From: Apteryx mantelli
Lineage: Eukaryota; Chordata; Aves; Apterygiformes; Apterygidae
NCBI RefSeq assembly: GCF_036417845.1
Contig: NC_089981.1
Coordinates: forward strand, 84,857,268 to 84,921,267
DNA: 64,000 bases
Direction of reading: 5' to 3'
The translations under genes and the position numbers were made by a program. Numbering within the stretch: the stretch's first letter is position 1; the number at the start of each line of letters is the position of its first letter. This document shows positions 47,556 to 61,209 of this stretch, in pieces. Under the pieces are notes generated by a model. The model saw only the letters and a program-made list of their open reading frames with translations. It did no database searches and was not told where the DNA came from.

Positions 47556-50500
47556 TTTGTTGAGGCTGGTGGATTTTGGAGCAGAAGAGGCTTGTGGAAA
47601 AGGATAGCTAGCTCCAGGTGATCCAAAAGATTATATTGATCTTTCCATGGGATAGAATAAGATGAAGCAGGAATCGTCACTGCTGAAAATATAAAGGTTT
47701 CTTTTATTTTCTTCATGCAGGTTTGATGAACTCCCTCCTCCTCTACTCTTTCTCACTGCTGCTCCTGCTCTGGGGTACTGCGACATCCGAGCTGGGCTGA
47801 GTAGGCTCACAGTGCGCATTAGTGTTCATGTCTAATGCAAATAGCTGTTTCTGCTGCTCTGGCAGAACGTAGAGAAGGACGGGGACTGCCATGCTGCATA
47901 TGTTGCCAGCCAGGCCTGGCTTTGCAGTGCCTGTGCTTGCTAATGAGGGCAAGGAGCTCTTGACTGACAGGGGTTGGAGCTGGCAGTGCTGTCCCAAGGC
48001 AGACCTTAAGGGGTTTGGATCGGTGCAGCTTGCAGCCATACTTCTCCTTCACCAAGTGGTGCTTAGAGTCTTTAAAACACAAGATGTAGGCATAAAGGGA
48101 CAATTCTAGTCCCCAGGAATTTCTTGTGGAAGAAATGAAAAATCGTGAGCCTGAATCTACTCTTGTGTATTATCAGCCTGTAGCTTTGAAACACTGCAAG
48201 TCAGATTGCAGAAACCTAGCTGTATGCTCCTACCTTACCTTGCGCAGGCTCTGGGGCTCATCTGATTCAGCAGTGAGCTGATTAACTCACTAAATGGCAG
48301 GAAGCTAACTCAGAGGAACAAAAGGGTCGCTTTATTTTTTTTTTTAATCTTCTTTCTGGACTAGCAAGTTAAACTGACTGTGCGGACAGATGTCTACCAA
48401 AGCTAGTGCAAGGGAGAGCTGAGATAGTGTGGCTGGAGGCAGGGACAGTAAGGAAGGAACAGCAGGGACGGGTGGCGGGCAGAGAGAGACCTTTCCTTTT
48501 AGCAGTCATAGTGCATATTTCTGATAGCTTAAAAAAATACACCCCTGACTACCCAAGGGAAGCAGGGGGTCTCACAAGCACGTTACACCAGGAGCTTGGG
48601 GCTTCCAGAAAAAGAAAGAAGGCTGCAAAATTTTCAGTATCAGTGTTCTGGCAGAGTCTGGGAGTGGGATTTGCCTTCCTGCCCTTCGGAGGTCTTTTAG
48701 GTGAGGGTGGGAGACATGATTCATCACAGAGCTGGTCACACGCCGCCTTGCTGTAAATCCTTTGGAGTCAGCAGAGCTGCTGGTCAAGGAGAGAGGAGCG
48801 TGTCCCTTTGCTCAGCTCAGGGCAGTGCCACCCTGTCATCCTCCCTCTCTCTGTGGCTGAAATTTTATGATTAAAAAAAGAATCCTTGAATAAAGAAACC
48901 CCTTGGACTATCTGAGGAAAAGGGTTGGGGAGGGTTAAGCTTTTTGTCTGTGCAAAAGTGCAAGTAGCTATTTTGCACTCACCTTCCCCTTCCTTCTATT
49001 CGGGTAAGATAACATTGCCCTGTCTCAGATGAATATTTTTAATACTCATGTGCTTGCACCCTGCCAGGCAAAGGACTTCTGAAGTTAACTAACAAGATAA
49101 AGCTGCCAGTCTCATTATTCGGTGAATGACCTTGGTTCTTAATCTTCTTCACTGAAATAAGTTTACCGTACAAAACATTGCAGAGAAAATGCATCTGAGA
49201 AACTGTACAGTATTTTCAATAATTTCTGACTTCAGATGGATGAAAAATGTTGTGGGAATTTCTTTCCTTGCTCTGTTTTAGCATGATTTTCCCAGGAAGA
49301 TGACTGTGTTTGTGTGTAGGTCTGGTTCTCTTCATTCTTATTCATATTAAGGGTCTTACAAATTTTATGAAAAATTAGTAGGTAGAGAAGAAGAAACCCT
49401 ACTGATGTCTGTGCAGGAAAGACCTGCTCCATGTTGAATATCAGAGAATTCATGCAAGAGGCCAGCGTGGAGCAGCAAATCCTTAAGAGCCAGGTTTTGC
49501 CAGCTCTGCTGTTCTGGATTTGTTATTTTGACACTAGACTGAGACAAGGAAGCTTCAGCATGTCCAAAAACTGACTGGAAGTCAAAAGACAAAAAAGGTA
49601 GAGAAAGGTTTTCAAGTGCAACTCAGTTTTGTCATTTGTCTTTTCTTCCCGAGGTACACCAGACTTTTTCTGTCCCCTGCCTCTAACTAAGGCCAAATCC
49701 TCTTATTTCCTGGATTCTGCGAAAACAAAGCAAAGTCATTTTCATGTAATTCTGTGTTGCATATGCAACTAGAAAATGCTGCCTGTTACTTCACATGAGG
49801 TTTCTGATCACTAGTTGATAATGAGCCTGAATTGATTAAACTAAGTTCCTAGTTAAGTTTCTAATTAAGCAATGAAGATCTAGCCAAACTTCCCAAAACT
49901 GGCTTAGCTACGTCAGCTGCATCCCTTTTGATTTTTCTAGTGAAAAATTAGCAATGGCTGATTTGGACCTATTGACAGAGGCAAGCTGTGTGCTCTGTCT
50001 GTCTCTCCCCTAAACAGCTGGTATGCAGCAAAATGGAGGTTAGGAGGAGGAAACAGGGATTCATAGGGAGACCTTCACAAAAGCTGTGATTAATTGTGTT
50101 GGAGTTACTGATCAACATTGCTGAGCCCTTTGCAGGAAGCAGACAGGTGTAGAGCACTGTCCTGAGGGAAAGTTTGGGTTATTTGAACAGCTGTAGCTCA
50201 TTCTCAGGTAGAAAAATCATGCAAATGAATCGCAGTGTTGCAGCAACAGCCCAGCTTGCACAGTATCCAGGTAAGAAGAACTTAGTGTGCCAACATGTAG
50301 CCTCACCTGTACATCCATTGCACTTCACTCATCCACCTTTCCTTCCTGAGAAACTTGGCCAAGAAGGACTTGTGACCATGGCGATAATTTTATGTCATCT
50401 GTCTCTATGTCTTCATATTCTGCTCCTTCAAGCATCTAAAAGCTTCCTCTTTGACATGATTCTGCTCACCAGAATACATTACAGTTTCCCAAAGATAAGT

Positions 50501-53500
50501 ACTTGTGCTTGTTATAATTATTGCAAAAGTGCTGAGCGTTTTCAAGTGCTTTTCATCATCCCCAAATGTGGAAATACATGACTTGGCACTTTCTTTTTAC
50601 TGCCAGCTGCGAAACAGGCCAGTTCTGTATTAGTAGAGCACAGATGAATCTGTTGCAAAGGAAGCGTTTGTGATGGTTGTATAGCTGTTTAAGGACCACA
50701 ACCATCTAACCATGGAGGTTATGGTTATTCTCCTCCCTTGTATATAGACAACGAACCAGATATCTGATATTTCTTAGCAGCCACAGGTAGAATCAGTTCT
50801 TTAAAAAGGCCTCCTTGCCTACTTGAACTCTGCTAGACTCCCCTGTTGCCTGGTGATGGTGACACTACCCATAATGGTTAGGAAGGCAGCTGAGAGGTAT
50901 CAAGCGCTTCCAAAAAATCTCGCCTTTATCAAGCTGGTTAAATGGTATCTGGATTTTTGTTTTCTTTATATGAGCACTCAGTTAGGGGGCAGGATACTTT
51001 GGTGAGCTTGGTGTTCTTAAAGGGTTAATCTGCTGTCTTGGGCTTTTTCTCTCTTTAACTTGCTAGGGCGAGGAGCTGGAAGGAAATTCAACTCAGCGAA
51101 GACATGTGACCCTGATAGCTCTGATTAATCTTGGTGACAAATTACCCTGCACAGGAAACGTGAGATAAAAATGCTTTATATGGAAAGTGCTGTACCAAAA
51201 TTGCTTGGGTGAATGTTCGTGGTACTGGAGGTCTTAGTAGCAGAGAGTGGCAGAACTCGTAGCGGTTATGAGCATGGGGGAACCTTGTGGTGCCTGGCCA
51301 CAGTCAGCTCTTCAGCGCAGTGCCACGTTGCTGCCTCCCCTCCTGCCTCGGAGTGTCTCTGGGGAAGATGCTTGACTGCCCAAAGAGTCACAGCTGAGAC
51401 CGGAGCTACCTTATCATTTGGACCAACCTACCCTACCCCGAGCAGCAGTACCCAGGGTAATGGGTGGGCTGATGGCAAAGCCACAAGATGAAATGAAGCC
51501 ATGTCTTAATTTCTGTCGCTATTACTGCTTATGCCCTGGTGGTATTGCTGCAATTCCTTTTTCTGCAGATGAGAAAATGTTCAGCCTCTGGAAGATATGT
51601 TGTGGGGTGCTGGGTTTGAGGCTGTGCTGAGCACAGAGCTCGGTCTGCCTTGCAGTCTGGGGAAGAATTTTTTTCTCTGACTTGATTCTTGAAGGCAAGC
51701 GTTGGCCTTGGGCCCAGTCTTTGGTAGAAGAAATGGTCCTTCATACTCTTCAGTCATCTCCTTTCAGGCAGCTAAGGAAGTTGCTGTTGGAATACAGTCG
51801 GGGTCTTCATTTCTTCTCCAGTGGGAAGCATAAATGAAAAACCTCTGGGCTTCTGTTACCCCTTGGCAAATGGGCAGCATTTGGATTATTAATTGTTTGG
51901 TGGAGCAAGGTAGCACTCAGGTGGGATGGGCTCAATGTCTGCTAGGCGCTGTACAAATTAAGGGCGGACTGATGCTATGTTAAGACTCTAACTACCTGTC
52001 ACAGTACAACGCTTGTGTGGAGGGACTTTCACAGGTTCTTCTGGCAGATAGTTGCTGGCTGATAACTTCCATACCTATAGAAATTGGTAACGATCAGTCC
52101 TGGGGATTTTAAATTGGGGTAGAGATCATCTAAGCTAACCAACATAACCAAGTCCAGGAAATGTTATCTAAGGGGGTTTCCCTACCAAGTGTTTGAACCA
52201 GACTTTTTTTTCTTTTTTTCCTCCATTTTAAAGAAAGTTGTTTTTCAGAATTATGCTCAGATTAACCTGGTTGGCTGTGACTGTCTGCAGGTGAATTTAC
52301 ATCTCCTCCAGAATGTAGCTTATCTCTTCTTCAGCTTCTGACAACAGCACTGACAGTAACATTGTAAAGGTTTGGTATCTCAAATTAAATCCCCAATGCA
52401 AATTCTCAAGAGAATACAGTTCCCCAGACAGTTTAATTTGATTTATTATCCTTAGAAAGCTCAACAACCTACTAGTTTTCAGGGAACAGGACGTATGCTT
52501 TGCTGAGCTGCACAAACATACTGTGAACATGATAAAGCCAGGAAATTCTTCGCATGCAATTTAAAAATACAGTTTCACTAAGCATCCAATAAATTAATTA
52601 ACTGCTGAGGAGAATTAATATGCTGAAGCACATAAACTTCTTGAGCCAGATTTGTTCTTTGCAGTGAGCAACTTTACCGAAAGACATTCATGATTTGCTG
52701 GACAAACTTTTCCCTCTGGTTAATGCTACTTTTTAAAATATATCCCTGGCCCTTAGAAGCTAGAAGTGCTCAGATGTCAGATTAATGACTGTATATCAAT
52801 TTGGCTAATGAAAGACAGCACCTTTTCCTAAAAAGGCTTGCTTGCAGAAGATTTGCAACTTATTAAAAAATGGACTTATCTCAAATGAAGCGACTTGCCA
52901 GATGAGCTTGATATTCCTCGCTGCTTTGGGATTCTCCAGGGGATTGAAAATCCTGTTTTACTTGCCAGCTTCAGCTTGTCTCCTGAGGCTGCATGAATAT
53001 TTTTACTTTCGGACCAGTAATGTTGCATCCCTAATGTCTATCCTTTTCCCTCTTGTTTTACTTCTGGCCAGATCAGGCAAGATAGAGGCAAATTTTGATA
53101 CATACCTCTCAGGATTATTAGTGGTAGGTGCTACCTGATGTTAGTTCATACATGCCTGTTTTGTTATCAGTAGGTGTTGTTTTCGCCTTTACTTAAACCC
53201 TTTTCTACAGCATTTGTTTCATATTTTGTTCTATACAGTGTTGGTTGTTCATTCACGTATTTCAAATGCTGATTGCAATAGTTCTTTTAACCTGATTTTT
53301 GCAGGATACGAAGGAGTAATTTTGCAGTCATAGCTAGCATGTGCGTGGTGGTGTGCATTTCCCCCCCCGCCCCGCTCCTCTTATCCTCTCCAGAGTTTTG
53401 AATCTCTTGGACAATTCCAGTTGTGTTCGGATTCAGATTCAAAGAGGATGTCTTTTTGCTAGTTCTGTGCATAGAGCAGACAGGGTAAAAAGAGAAGTCC

Positions 53501-55984
53501 TCAGTGCCCAGCTCTGGAAAAATCTATAGTGTGAGCTCAACCCTTATTAGACATGGGAGGAACAACAAGCAGATGATCTGTATCCACTTTGTAATGACAA
53601 GAAATACCTCAGTCAGAGTTTGCATCGTCTGGGATGCCAAAGCCAAGTAATTGCAGGAGACAAAACTGTAGGAAGCTAGGTTTCCTGTTAGGAAAACTAC
53701 TTCTGATTTTCACAGATAGTTTGTTTTATTCTGTCACAGTTGTTTCCCTGCAGTTGTCTGTGTTGAAGTTTTCTTGGGGGTTGTTATGCGTGTTTATTGT
53801 AGTGGTTGCAAAGTAGGTTTACATGTGGCTAGTGAGACATGAAGCTGTGGCACGTTGTCTGCAAAAGGTCAGAGGAACCGCAGTTAAAAGATAAAGTCTG
53901 TATTGCTTTTGGAATATTTTCCATTCCAGTTTGAAGATAAAGATGTGTGATGATCCATGTGAAATTCTGATGGATGGCAATGGCTCACGTCCCCAAAATG
54001 TTGCCAGCTACTGTTTTACTGCTCCATGTGAGGTGAAAAACAGTTGCAGAAATGCAGGTGGGTCACATTTCTTCCCAGGTGTCCCAGCACTGGAAGAAGA
54101 GCAAGGATCCTGTTTGTTCCTCCTGTTTGATCCAGCATTTTGATCCTGAGTTTATAGCCAAAAGATTGATGATCTTGGGTGAGCAGGAGTATCTGTGTAA
54201 CCCTGAGGAAGGGGTGGATTTCCTGGGGCTGGAGAGCGGCTGGCTAGGCTGGAGCTCCCCCTGTTCCTATCAGGGCTCCTTCTGAGCCCTGCTGTCGCGG
54301 TCCGGGGAGGTGTGAGTTGGCGCTTTAAAAACATTTCATAGACAAGAGGCTTTTCTCCGCAGAGTTCACCTGGATTCGGTTTGAGGTTGTTTCTGACTTG
54401 GACCCTGCCTGCATATGCACATATTTGTGTGTGGCCAGTGGAGCCAGATCAGCTTAAGGAAAGAGGTGGTTTTATCATGAGATGGTTGGTATGTGGGGGT
54501 GATGACTGTGGCACTATCCTTAAAGACAGTGACTCATCAGGTTGTCATGGACCTCTCATTTCTTTTGACCGCTTCTCTTGAGTGGAGGTAATGTAGGAGC
54601 AGGTAACTGAGATGTTGAGTGAAATTGCAGCCAGAGGGGAATTTGTGGGCATCTTCTCTTTGGTCATTTCCTCTAATACTTGGTTGTAGTTAAGCTAGCA
54701 GCATCAACTTTGGATATGGCATCCTTCCTTCCAAATGATGGCACCTTGTTTCCAAGGCTTTCTCTGGCATCCTGAAAGCCCTGAGAATTATCTGCTTTGA
54801 TGAAGGGACAATTGCTGCATTTTAAATTCACCACCCAGGTCGGGATTTCACTGGTAAGTGTGTTTAATGGGGATACTGTTTTGTGCCTTGTAGTTGCATT
54901 CTTCTCTGGAGTTTTGCTAAGGAGTAATTTGGTATTTAGCAAAGCTCTGAGAAGATAAGGGAATATTATCAGAGTGATGTTGTGCTTCTTTGGAACAGTA
55001 CAAGTCAAACTATAATTTAAACTCTGATTTCTGATACAGAGCTGCATCCCAAAGCTGTGCTCAGCACAACAGGGGTGGGTGGGTTTTTTCCGCTCTCGTG
55101 CAGTACCTCTGCTTTGTGTCCAGCAGAATTTGGAGCAGTCTTTGGGCTGCTTTAGGTTATCCCAGTATGTTGTGCTGCTTAAGGGTCTCCTCTCTCTCCT
55201 TTTCCTTGGCAGAGACTAGGAGAAGCTGGCATGGAGTCAGCTCTGCCTTCTTTATGCCCATTCAGGTTTTTGTCAGGATATAACAACTCCCAACTGCCTG
55301 TTTAGTTCTGTTTTACATTTCCTGTGCTCTGTGGTAGCAATAAAGAAGGACTAAATCATAGGCTGGGATCTAATCTTTAAAGCTATTCCTCTAAATCCAC
55401 CTGGAACGCCCGGGCCATGAAGCCATGATGTTGGGAGAGTATTCCAGCGCGCTTACTCTCCTCTCGGACTTTCCCCCGGGTATCGCTGTTGGCCGTTGGC
55501 AGAGATTGGTTTCCTGTCTAGATGGACCTTTCATCTGATGTGGTAGGATTGTTCTTGTGTTAACTTTCCTTTGCCCCAAAGGGAATGTTAATCCCTCGTG
55601 TGAACAGGATTTTCTATTTTTCTGTGCAGCGTAGAGATCGCTTGCTGCCTCAGAGGTGTTTTTTTAGTGACTCGGGTAACTCAAGCAGAGGAAACAACAG
55701 TCTCAAAACTCCCTGGGCTTTTTGTGCTGCTGCCTCTGCTGCTCCATCCCTTTGGAGGGACAATCCGACCTCTCTGGTCTCTCAGAAACAGGGCTCTGCT
55801 TGGGCTTGGCACTGTTTTAATCCTGATCGGAGCGGTGATCCCCTTAATGAAGCGGGCCTGTGAGCCTGGTGCAGCCCAAGGGCGGAGGCAGTCTGAAGGG
55901 AGAGCACAGCATTAATAAACGTTCGGGAAGGGAATGGATGGGAAGATTTAAAACTGGCTCTTCTGGCAAAACCAGCACCTAGGA
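47556..55984. other. Intronic DNA, no gene seen
   Basis: About 8.4 kb with a small MIR-like scrap at 51905-51960 and a C-run near 53361-53375. Open frames reach 141 codons elsewhere in the window but only about 135 here (50174-50581), with no domain. No splice-supported exon. Confidence 0.5.
51905..51960 (-). repeat. Possible MIR tail fragment
   Basis: Plus-strand GGATGGGCTCAATGTCTGCT with AGGCGCTGTACAAATTA resembles the antisense tail of sauropsid MIR elements ('CCCCATTGTGCTAGGCGCTGTACAAACA'). Very short. Confidence 0.5.
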
Positions 55985-56540
55985 TGTGAGTCGGACCGCT
56001 GCGGCCCGGCTGGGCTGGACGCGGACAGCAGATCCACGAGCTGCCGCCGCTCGTCCTCTGAGTGTGCCCGCCGCCTCGGCGTGTCCCCGTGCGGTCGCAG
56101 CTGCGGCACGCCGGGAGCTCGGCCGAGCTAAGCAACTCGGAAAGGACTGTGCTAGAACCCGTCGCTATTCACAGCAGGTAGTTTGGTTTGTATGTAATTT
56201 AGCTTTATTTAGGTTTATATATAACTTTGCAGACAGGCGCTCGCTGCCCTGTCAGCCGCAGCGGGGAACAGCTCTGCGCTGGGCGTCGCGTCGCAGGCTT
56301 CAAACGTGGGTTTCGAATGTTCTTTCTCTGCCCTGAATCCAAACTCGTTTCCCGAGGCTTTGGGTCTTCGGGAGGGTGCAGGCCTCTCGGGTTTGTCGTC
56401 TGCGGGACAGCATTGCAGCCTCTCGCACGATGCCGGAGCCGTCTGAGAGGACTGAGCGCACGGCGCCTGGGGGCTGAGTCCTGGCGGGCTGCTCGAGAGC
56501 CCCGCGGACCACGTCTGGGAAGGCGTGAGGCTTCCCGTGT
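55985..56540. promoter_or_regulatory. Second CpG island, possible alternative promoter
   Basis: About 550 bases with dense CpG (for example GCCGCCGCTCG, GCACGCCGGGAGCTCGGCCG, GGCGTCGCGTCGCAGG, CACGGCGCC), interrupted by an AT-rich stretch at 56180-56226, in otherwise CpG-poor DNA 47 kb after exon 1. A donor-like CAG|GTAGTT occurs at 56178, downstream of a plus-strand ATG at 55986, and an acceptor-like TTTGCAG at 56226-56232. Either strand could be transcribed. No coding exon here has recognisable protein content, so a non-coding first exon, an alternative promoter or an intragenic CpG island are all open. Confidence 0.5.
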
Positions 56541-58444
56541 GGGAGAGGTGCTCTGCGTATCACTCTGGCAATGCAGGACCTGTAGCTCTGACTGCTGAGA
56601 GAGGGAGACCTTGGTGGGCATGAATTTCGTGCCCAGCGTATGAGACCTGGCAGCTCTGAAAGAGCAGTGCGGCTCCCCTGTTGTTAAACATTTTGCAGCG
56701 TCTGTGGGTTGTACGGAGATATTAGATAAAGCGAGAATACCGTGTATTTTATTGCTGCCTGCTGTCCTAAGAAGTCCAGTTGCAAATACTCAAATGGTCC
56801 CCATCGGTGCTTGCCAGCCAAGTAGTTTTTGAATGAAGCAGTGGATCAAATGAGCTCCTGCTTACTCTTGATTCTCCTAATGAAAAGAGTAAAAAAACCA
56901 GCTGAAAATTCATATAGGCTTTATTGGACTTGCCAGTAGGATATACACTCTTCAGTTATTGCCTGCAGGAAATTTTCCATTTACTGGAAATGCCTTGGTA
57001 GTTTGGGCTAAAAAAAATGTAAGACTACAAGGGCACAGGGTATAATTTCAGTCTTCCAGGGTCTCTCTGCTCCTGGGAGATGGTTGTGCTGATCTGAGCC
57101 AGCTTCTGCAAGGTGTCTCTACTGATCACAGGCTGTTCAGCGGGGCAGAGTCTGAGCTTAAATAATATTGATTATCTCTAGTGTGATAGTCTATATCTGA
57201 CTATTTATAGTCTGATGCCATGTGTGTCAGGCATTTGTCCCAGATTGTGTCTGAGGGTACGTTTGGATAATAGATTTACAGCTGTGGGAAAGAAGTGAGG
57301 CTATAGGCGTAGCATTTAGATGGATTTTGTTTGCTGCTGCTGTTGCCCAAGTGGCGTAATTTCTTCATATTTCTTAAGGAAGTTTAAGAAACGCAGGGGT
57401 GCCGCTGGGTGTGCGATAGCTGTGTCTTTAGACTTAATGTATTTTGTTAAGTGATGGCCTTGTCTGTGATTAGTAGCCTTGACTGGCAGGGAGCAAGAGA
57501 CTAGTGGTCTTTTTAAGAAGTACGTGTAATGCTATACCTGATTTTGGGGAAGTGTTTTTGCAGAGAGACAGTGAATGCAGCTGGTACATGAACCTATGTG
57601 GGATTTGGGGATGCCAGGTGGATGTCTGTGTTGCAGGCAAATGTACCTGCTCTGTTGGTAATCCTCTGTAATTTGCAGTCTTGGCATCAGGGCTTTGATT
57701 TTGCAACACACCATAGCTTGACTGAAAAACAAGCTGGATTAAGGCAAGAAGCCCTGAGTGAGGTTCTCTTGTCTGCCGTGTGTGAGCAGGCAGAGTGGAT
57801 GTTCCCACTGGGCTGACTTTAAAGGTAAAGAATCGTAAAGGTTGTAAAAACATCCAAAGTTTGCTCCTGCCTTTGGTCAGGCAGCTGGGTGGCTTGGAGT
57901 GGTGCTTTGTGTCCTTTCTGCCTGCAGGCTCTGGGGCTTTTTGCTTAATGCAAAGCTGGCAAAAATATTGGCAGTTGATAAATTGCCATCTTTATTTGTC
58001 ATCTTGGACAAGACAACTCATCTTCATAACAGCTGTGGAGAACTAGTGAGACCTTAGGCAAATGCCTGAGTGCTCACTGCATCTGAATTGAGGAAGGATC
58101 TGCCCAAAGAGAAGGGATAAATTATATAAACTAGTTGTTCCCCCATTGCTTTCTCGTTTTCTCTATCACAGGGAGAAAATTTCAGCTGTAGCTTGTCTAT
58201 GACCACTTGGGTTTGTTCATCTTGAAATGTTAGGGAAAGGGCTTTAAAGGTGACTCATGGAAGACAATAATTTTTCCAAAACATCATGGAAAGATGGAGC
58301 CGTGGCAAAAGTAGAAGCAGGGTTTCTACACTTGTGTAGAAAAGGGATAAATCTGTAGGAAAACAAGGCATCATCTGTTCTGTTGCTCAGAGAACAGCTT
58401 GTTTTTTTCCAAAGATCTGTCCCTGCACATGGGAAGGCTTTGAC

Positions 58445-58445
<1 letters not shown>

Positions 58446-58479
<34 letters not shown>
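58446..58479 (+). repeat. A34 homopolymer
   Basis: Thirty-four uninterrupted A residues. Avian CR1 does not normally leave poly(A) tails, and no gene-like or repeat sequence is recognisable directly upstream. No flanking target-site duplication is visible. Treated as a simple repeat. Confidence 0.85.
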
Positions 58480-58481
<2 letters not shown>

Positions 58482-58844
58482 AGAACTTCCTGCATAACCT
58501 ACAATTTCCTTTGGTCCCAAATAAAATGAGACGTAAGCACCTCTCTGATTTTAAATAGCATATGGGTAATCAGTCCTCAGAGTCCGGTGATAGCATCAGT
58601 ATTCCTGATTGGGTTCAGGGAATTAAACAAGAGAACCAAATCTGTGCCGCTTTCATCTGCGTTCAAGTGGCTGAGGAGAAAATCAATACTTGTTAGCTAA
58701 ATAAGGACAATATTGTCAGCGTTCAAAGTTATTTTCCATTCTCTATAGTCTATTTAGAGCTTGCAAGTGATTTTGGATCTGCTCAGACTGAGGAGGCAAA
58801 GGACGATTTGGGAGTTAAGACTGGAAAAGGATCTGTGAGGTTTA

Positions 58845-58915
58845 GTTTCAGTTCCCTGCTGTTCCACAAACTTCTCTTGTGACGTTGTGAATATTCTTAG
58901 TCTTCTGTAAAATTT
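58845..58915 (+). repeat. MIR-like SINE relic
   Basis: AGTTCCCTGCTGTTCCACAA with ACTTCTCTTGTGACGTTGTG, then TCTTAGTCTTCTGTAAAATT parallels the MIR sense core ('CTGCTCTGCCACAGACTTCCTGTGTGACCTTGGGCAAG...CATCTGTAAAAT'). Confidence 0.5.
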
Positions 58916-61209
58916 AGGCAGTTTGCCTTCTATTTGTTTGCCGCACTCACTTAGATGAGCGATTCTGGGTTGGTGGTCTATTTTATGACCAAGTCCAACA
59001 TCTTCTGTGGCTGTCCTTGATCTTTACCAATGTTTATAGTCACTTCTGCAGTGCATTAGGTCTGTCTGCTTTTGCTCACAGTGTCTGTAATGGGCTTGGA
59101 TCTTTCTCCATCTTGGTTTGATGATGGAGTCCTTATTGTTCGATGATTGGAGCTGCTATATGAGTTTGCCACTATCTACTTGCATTGGTCAAGCTGCAAA
59201 ACCACAGGGGGGCTGCTAATCTTTGTGACTCTGGTCACGGTCAAGAGACTCTTGCTTGTCCCTTTCTGTAACTTTTCAAAATAAAATTCAAACAACTGTG
59301 TTGGCATCCAGAAAAGGTGGCACTGCTCTTTCTCTGCCCTAACTGTGGTCTGCACCATCTTAATTGGCTGAACATTTTTTGATGAATTATAATTGAGATA
59401 CTTTCGATGGTTTGTATTTTTTTTTGTTTGTTTTGTGTTCTACTTATGCTCACAGTGACCCTATCTGGATTTAATGTTGCCTTCTGGATGCTTGAAGAGG
59501 AGCATGTATTTAAGTGCTCCAAAAGAAAGATTAAACTTACCTTCCAGCTAATCTTCATGCAAAGGAGACTGCCTAATTTTACTCTCTCAGGTTTGATGAA
59601 TTCTATTACACTATAGTGAATCTCCAAAGAAGGATTTGAATGATAATGTTAGCATCCCATCTTATACTAATTTTTACTCTTAACTGCACATGACAAGTCT
59701 GCTGTTGGAAAAAGTTGCATTTGCTTCTTGAAAGGAGAGTCTTGTTATTGGTTGTACTGCAATGTGAAAGCATTTTGAAGCTTTGGCTCCAAGGAATTTA
59801 TTTATCTGTATCTATGGCTTGGTGATATTTCCACTTTGGACCCAACATATACCTTAGCCAGAGTTGCTGCTAGAAAGTTTATGGGAACTTTACAGTTTTA
59901 GTATCCCCCAAGGATTTTTTTGCAGCATATCTGATAGAGATGCAAGGTCTCTCATCACCACTCAGTTCTTTGGGACATGTGTTTGGTTCTGCAGTTTGTC
60001 CCTTCCTGCAAAGCCTCCTGCCATAATGACTCTTCAAGGACACCAATCCTTTCAATCCAAAGCCACTTGAGATCTGAGGGATCTCAAAAGTCCTCAAACT
60101 GTGGCATTTCAGCTAGACTGCCTTCTGCAAAAAAAAAGCTCCTCATGTATTTCCCAAAAGACAGTCACAGCTAATCTCCTCTGAGACCCCATTAGAAGAG
60201 GCAAAGATCTTCCTCGGCAGACTTGTGAGGGCTTGGCCCTGCATCCTGACAACAAGAGGATCAGTGTGGCCTGTAAGGATACCCACTGCTGGCTGTCATT
60301 CATCTTCCCATCTTGCCTTGGGGATTGTCCCCGCCTTTCTGACAAATCTGCTGAGCTTGCTCTTTGGGCTGCTGGGGACACCTGATTCAGGGTAGCCTCA
60401 AGTTGCTGTCAGAACAAAATCATTTATCTATGCTTCTTCAGAGATTTCCCTCATGAAGTGTTCCCTCATAAGTGTTTTAGCTGTCCTAAAAGCAGAAGGC
60501 CTGGAAGTGGTATCTTATTCCTTCTCCTGCAGGAAACTTTGGCCTTTGCCTAATGTGAGGTGACTGCAAACAGAACAGAAACATAAGAAGAAAAAGCCTG
60601 TGTGACTCCCCTGGGAATCTGAATTGTTTCCATTAAGGGACATTTGTGGCTCATAACTTTAAAATTTAATTCCTTGATAAGGCAAATGCTGAAGGACCAC
60701 TGTAGCTTCATTGCTGATGTAAGATACTGCTATTCCGCAAGCTTGATGCCTGAGTGTATCACTGAGGTGCACATGCGATGGGCAGTCTATCTTTGATGAA
60801 CTTCTCCACAGATCAACTGGCAACTAGATGTCACCCCAAGGGTCTGACAAAAGCTTAACCTTGGCCCTGCCTCTGCGGTGAGAGCCCCTTAATCAGAAGT
60901 TGCATCCTCAAGGTTGAAAGACTCAGCTCTGACGTTATTGAGTTTGAGTATTTGCAACTGATGGAGGCTCACCTGCAAGCAGATTGCCTAGTGGTTCATC
61001 CTGCACTAAATGGAGCATGTAGATTAGTGCATTAGAGCATGTTTCCATATCTGGGTGCCTCTGTGATGAGTCACCTCAAAAAGGGATTTCTGTCATGGAC
61101 CAGAGCATAGATAAGTGACACGGTTAATTGGATGGAGCTTGGGTCATGGTTTTGTGGCTCATTGCTCCCTGTATGTTCTTTTGGGCTCTTGGTGTAGGAG
61201 GACTCCTCT

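Larger units (their letters stand above)
56541..61209. other. Intronic or intergenic DNA, no gene seen
   Basis: Holds an A34 run (58446-58479) and a MIR-like relic (58845-58915). Open frames reach about 128 codons on the minus strand (59241-59627) without any recognised domain. Confidence 0.5.

Noticed and set aside
57400..58445. Retrocopy body upstream of the A34 run
   Set aside because: No gene-like translation and no target-site duplication are visible.
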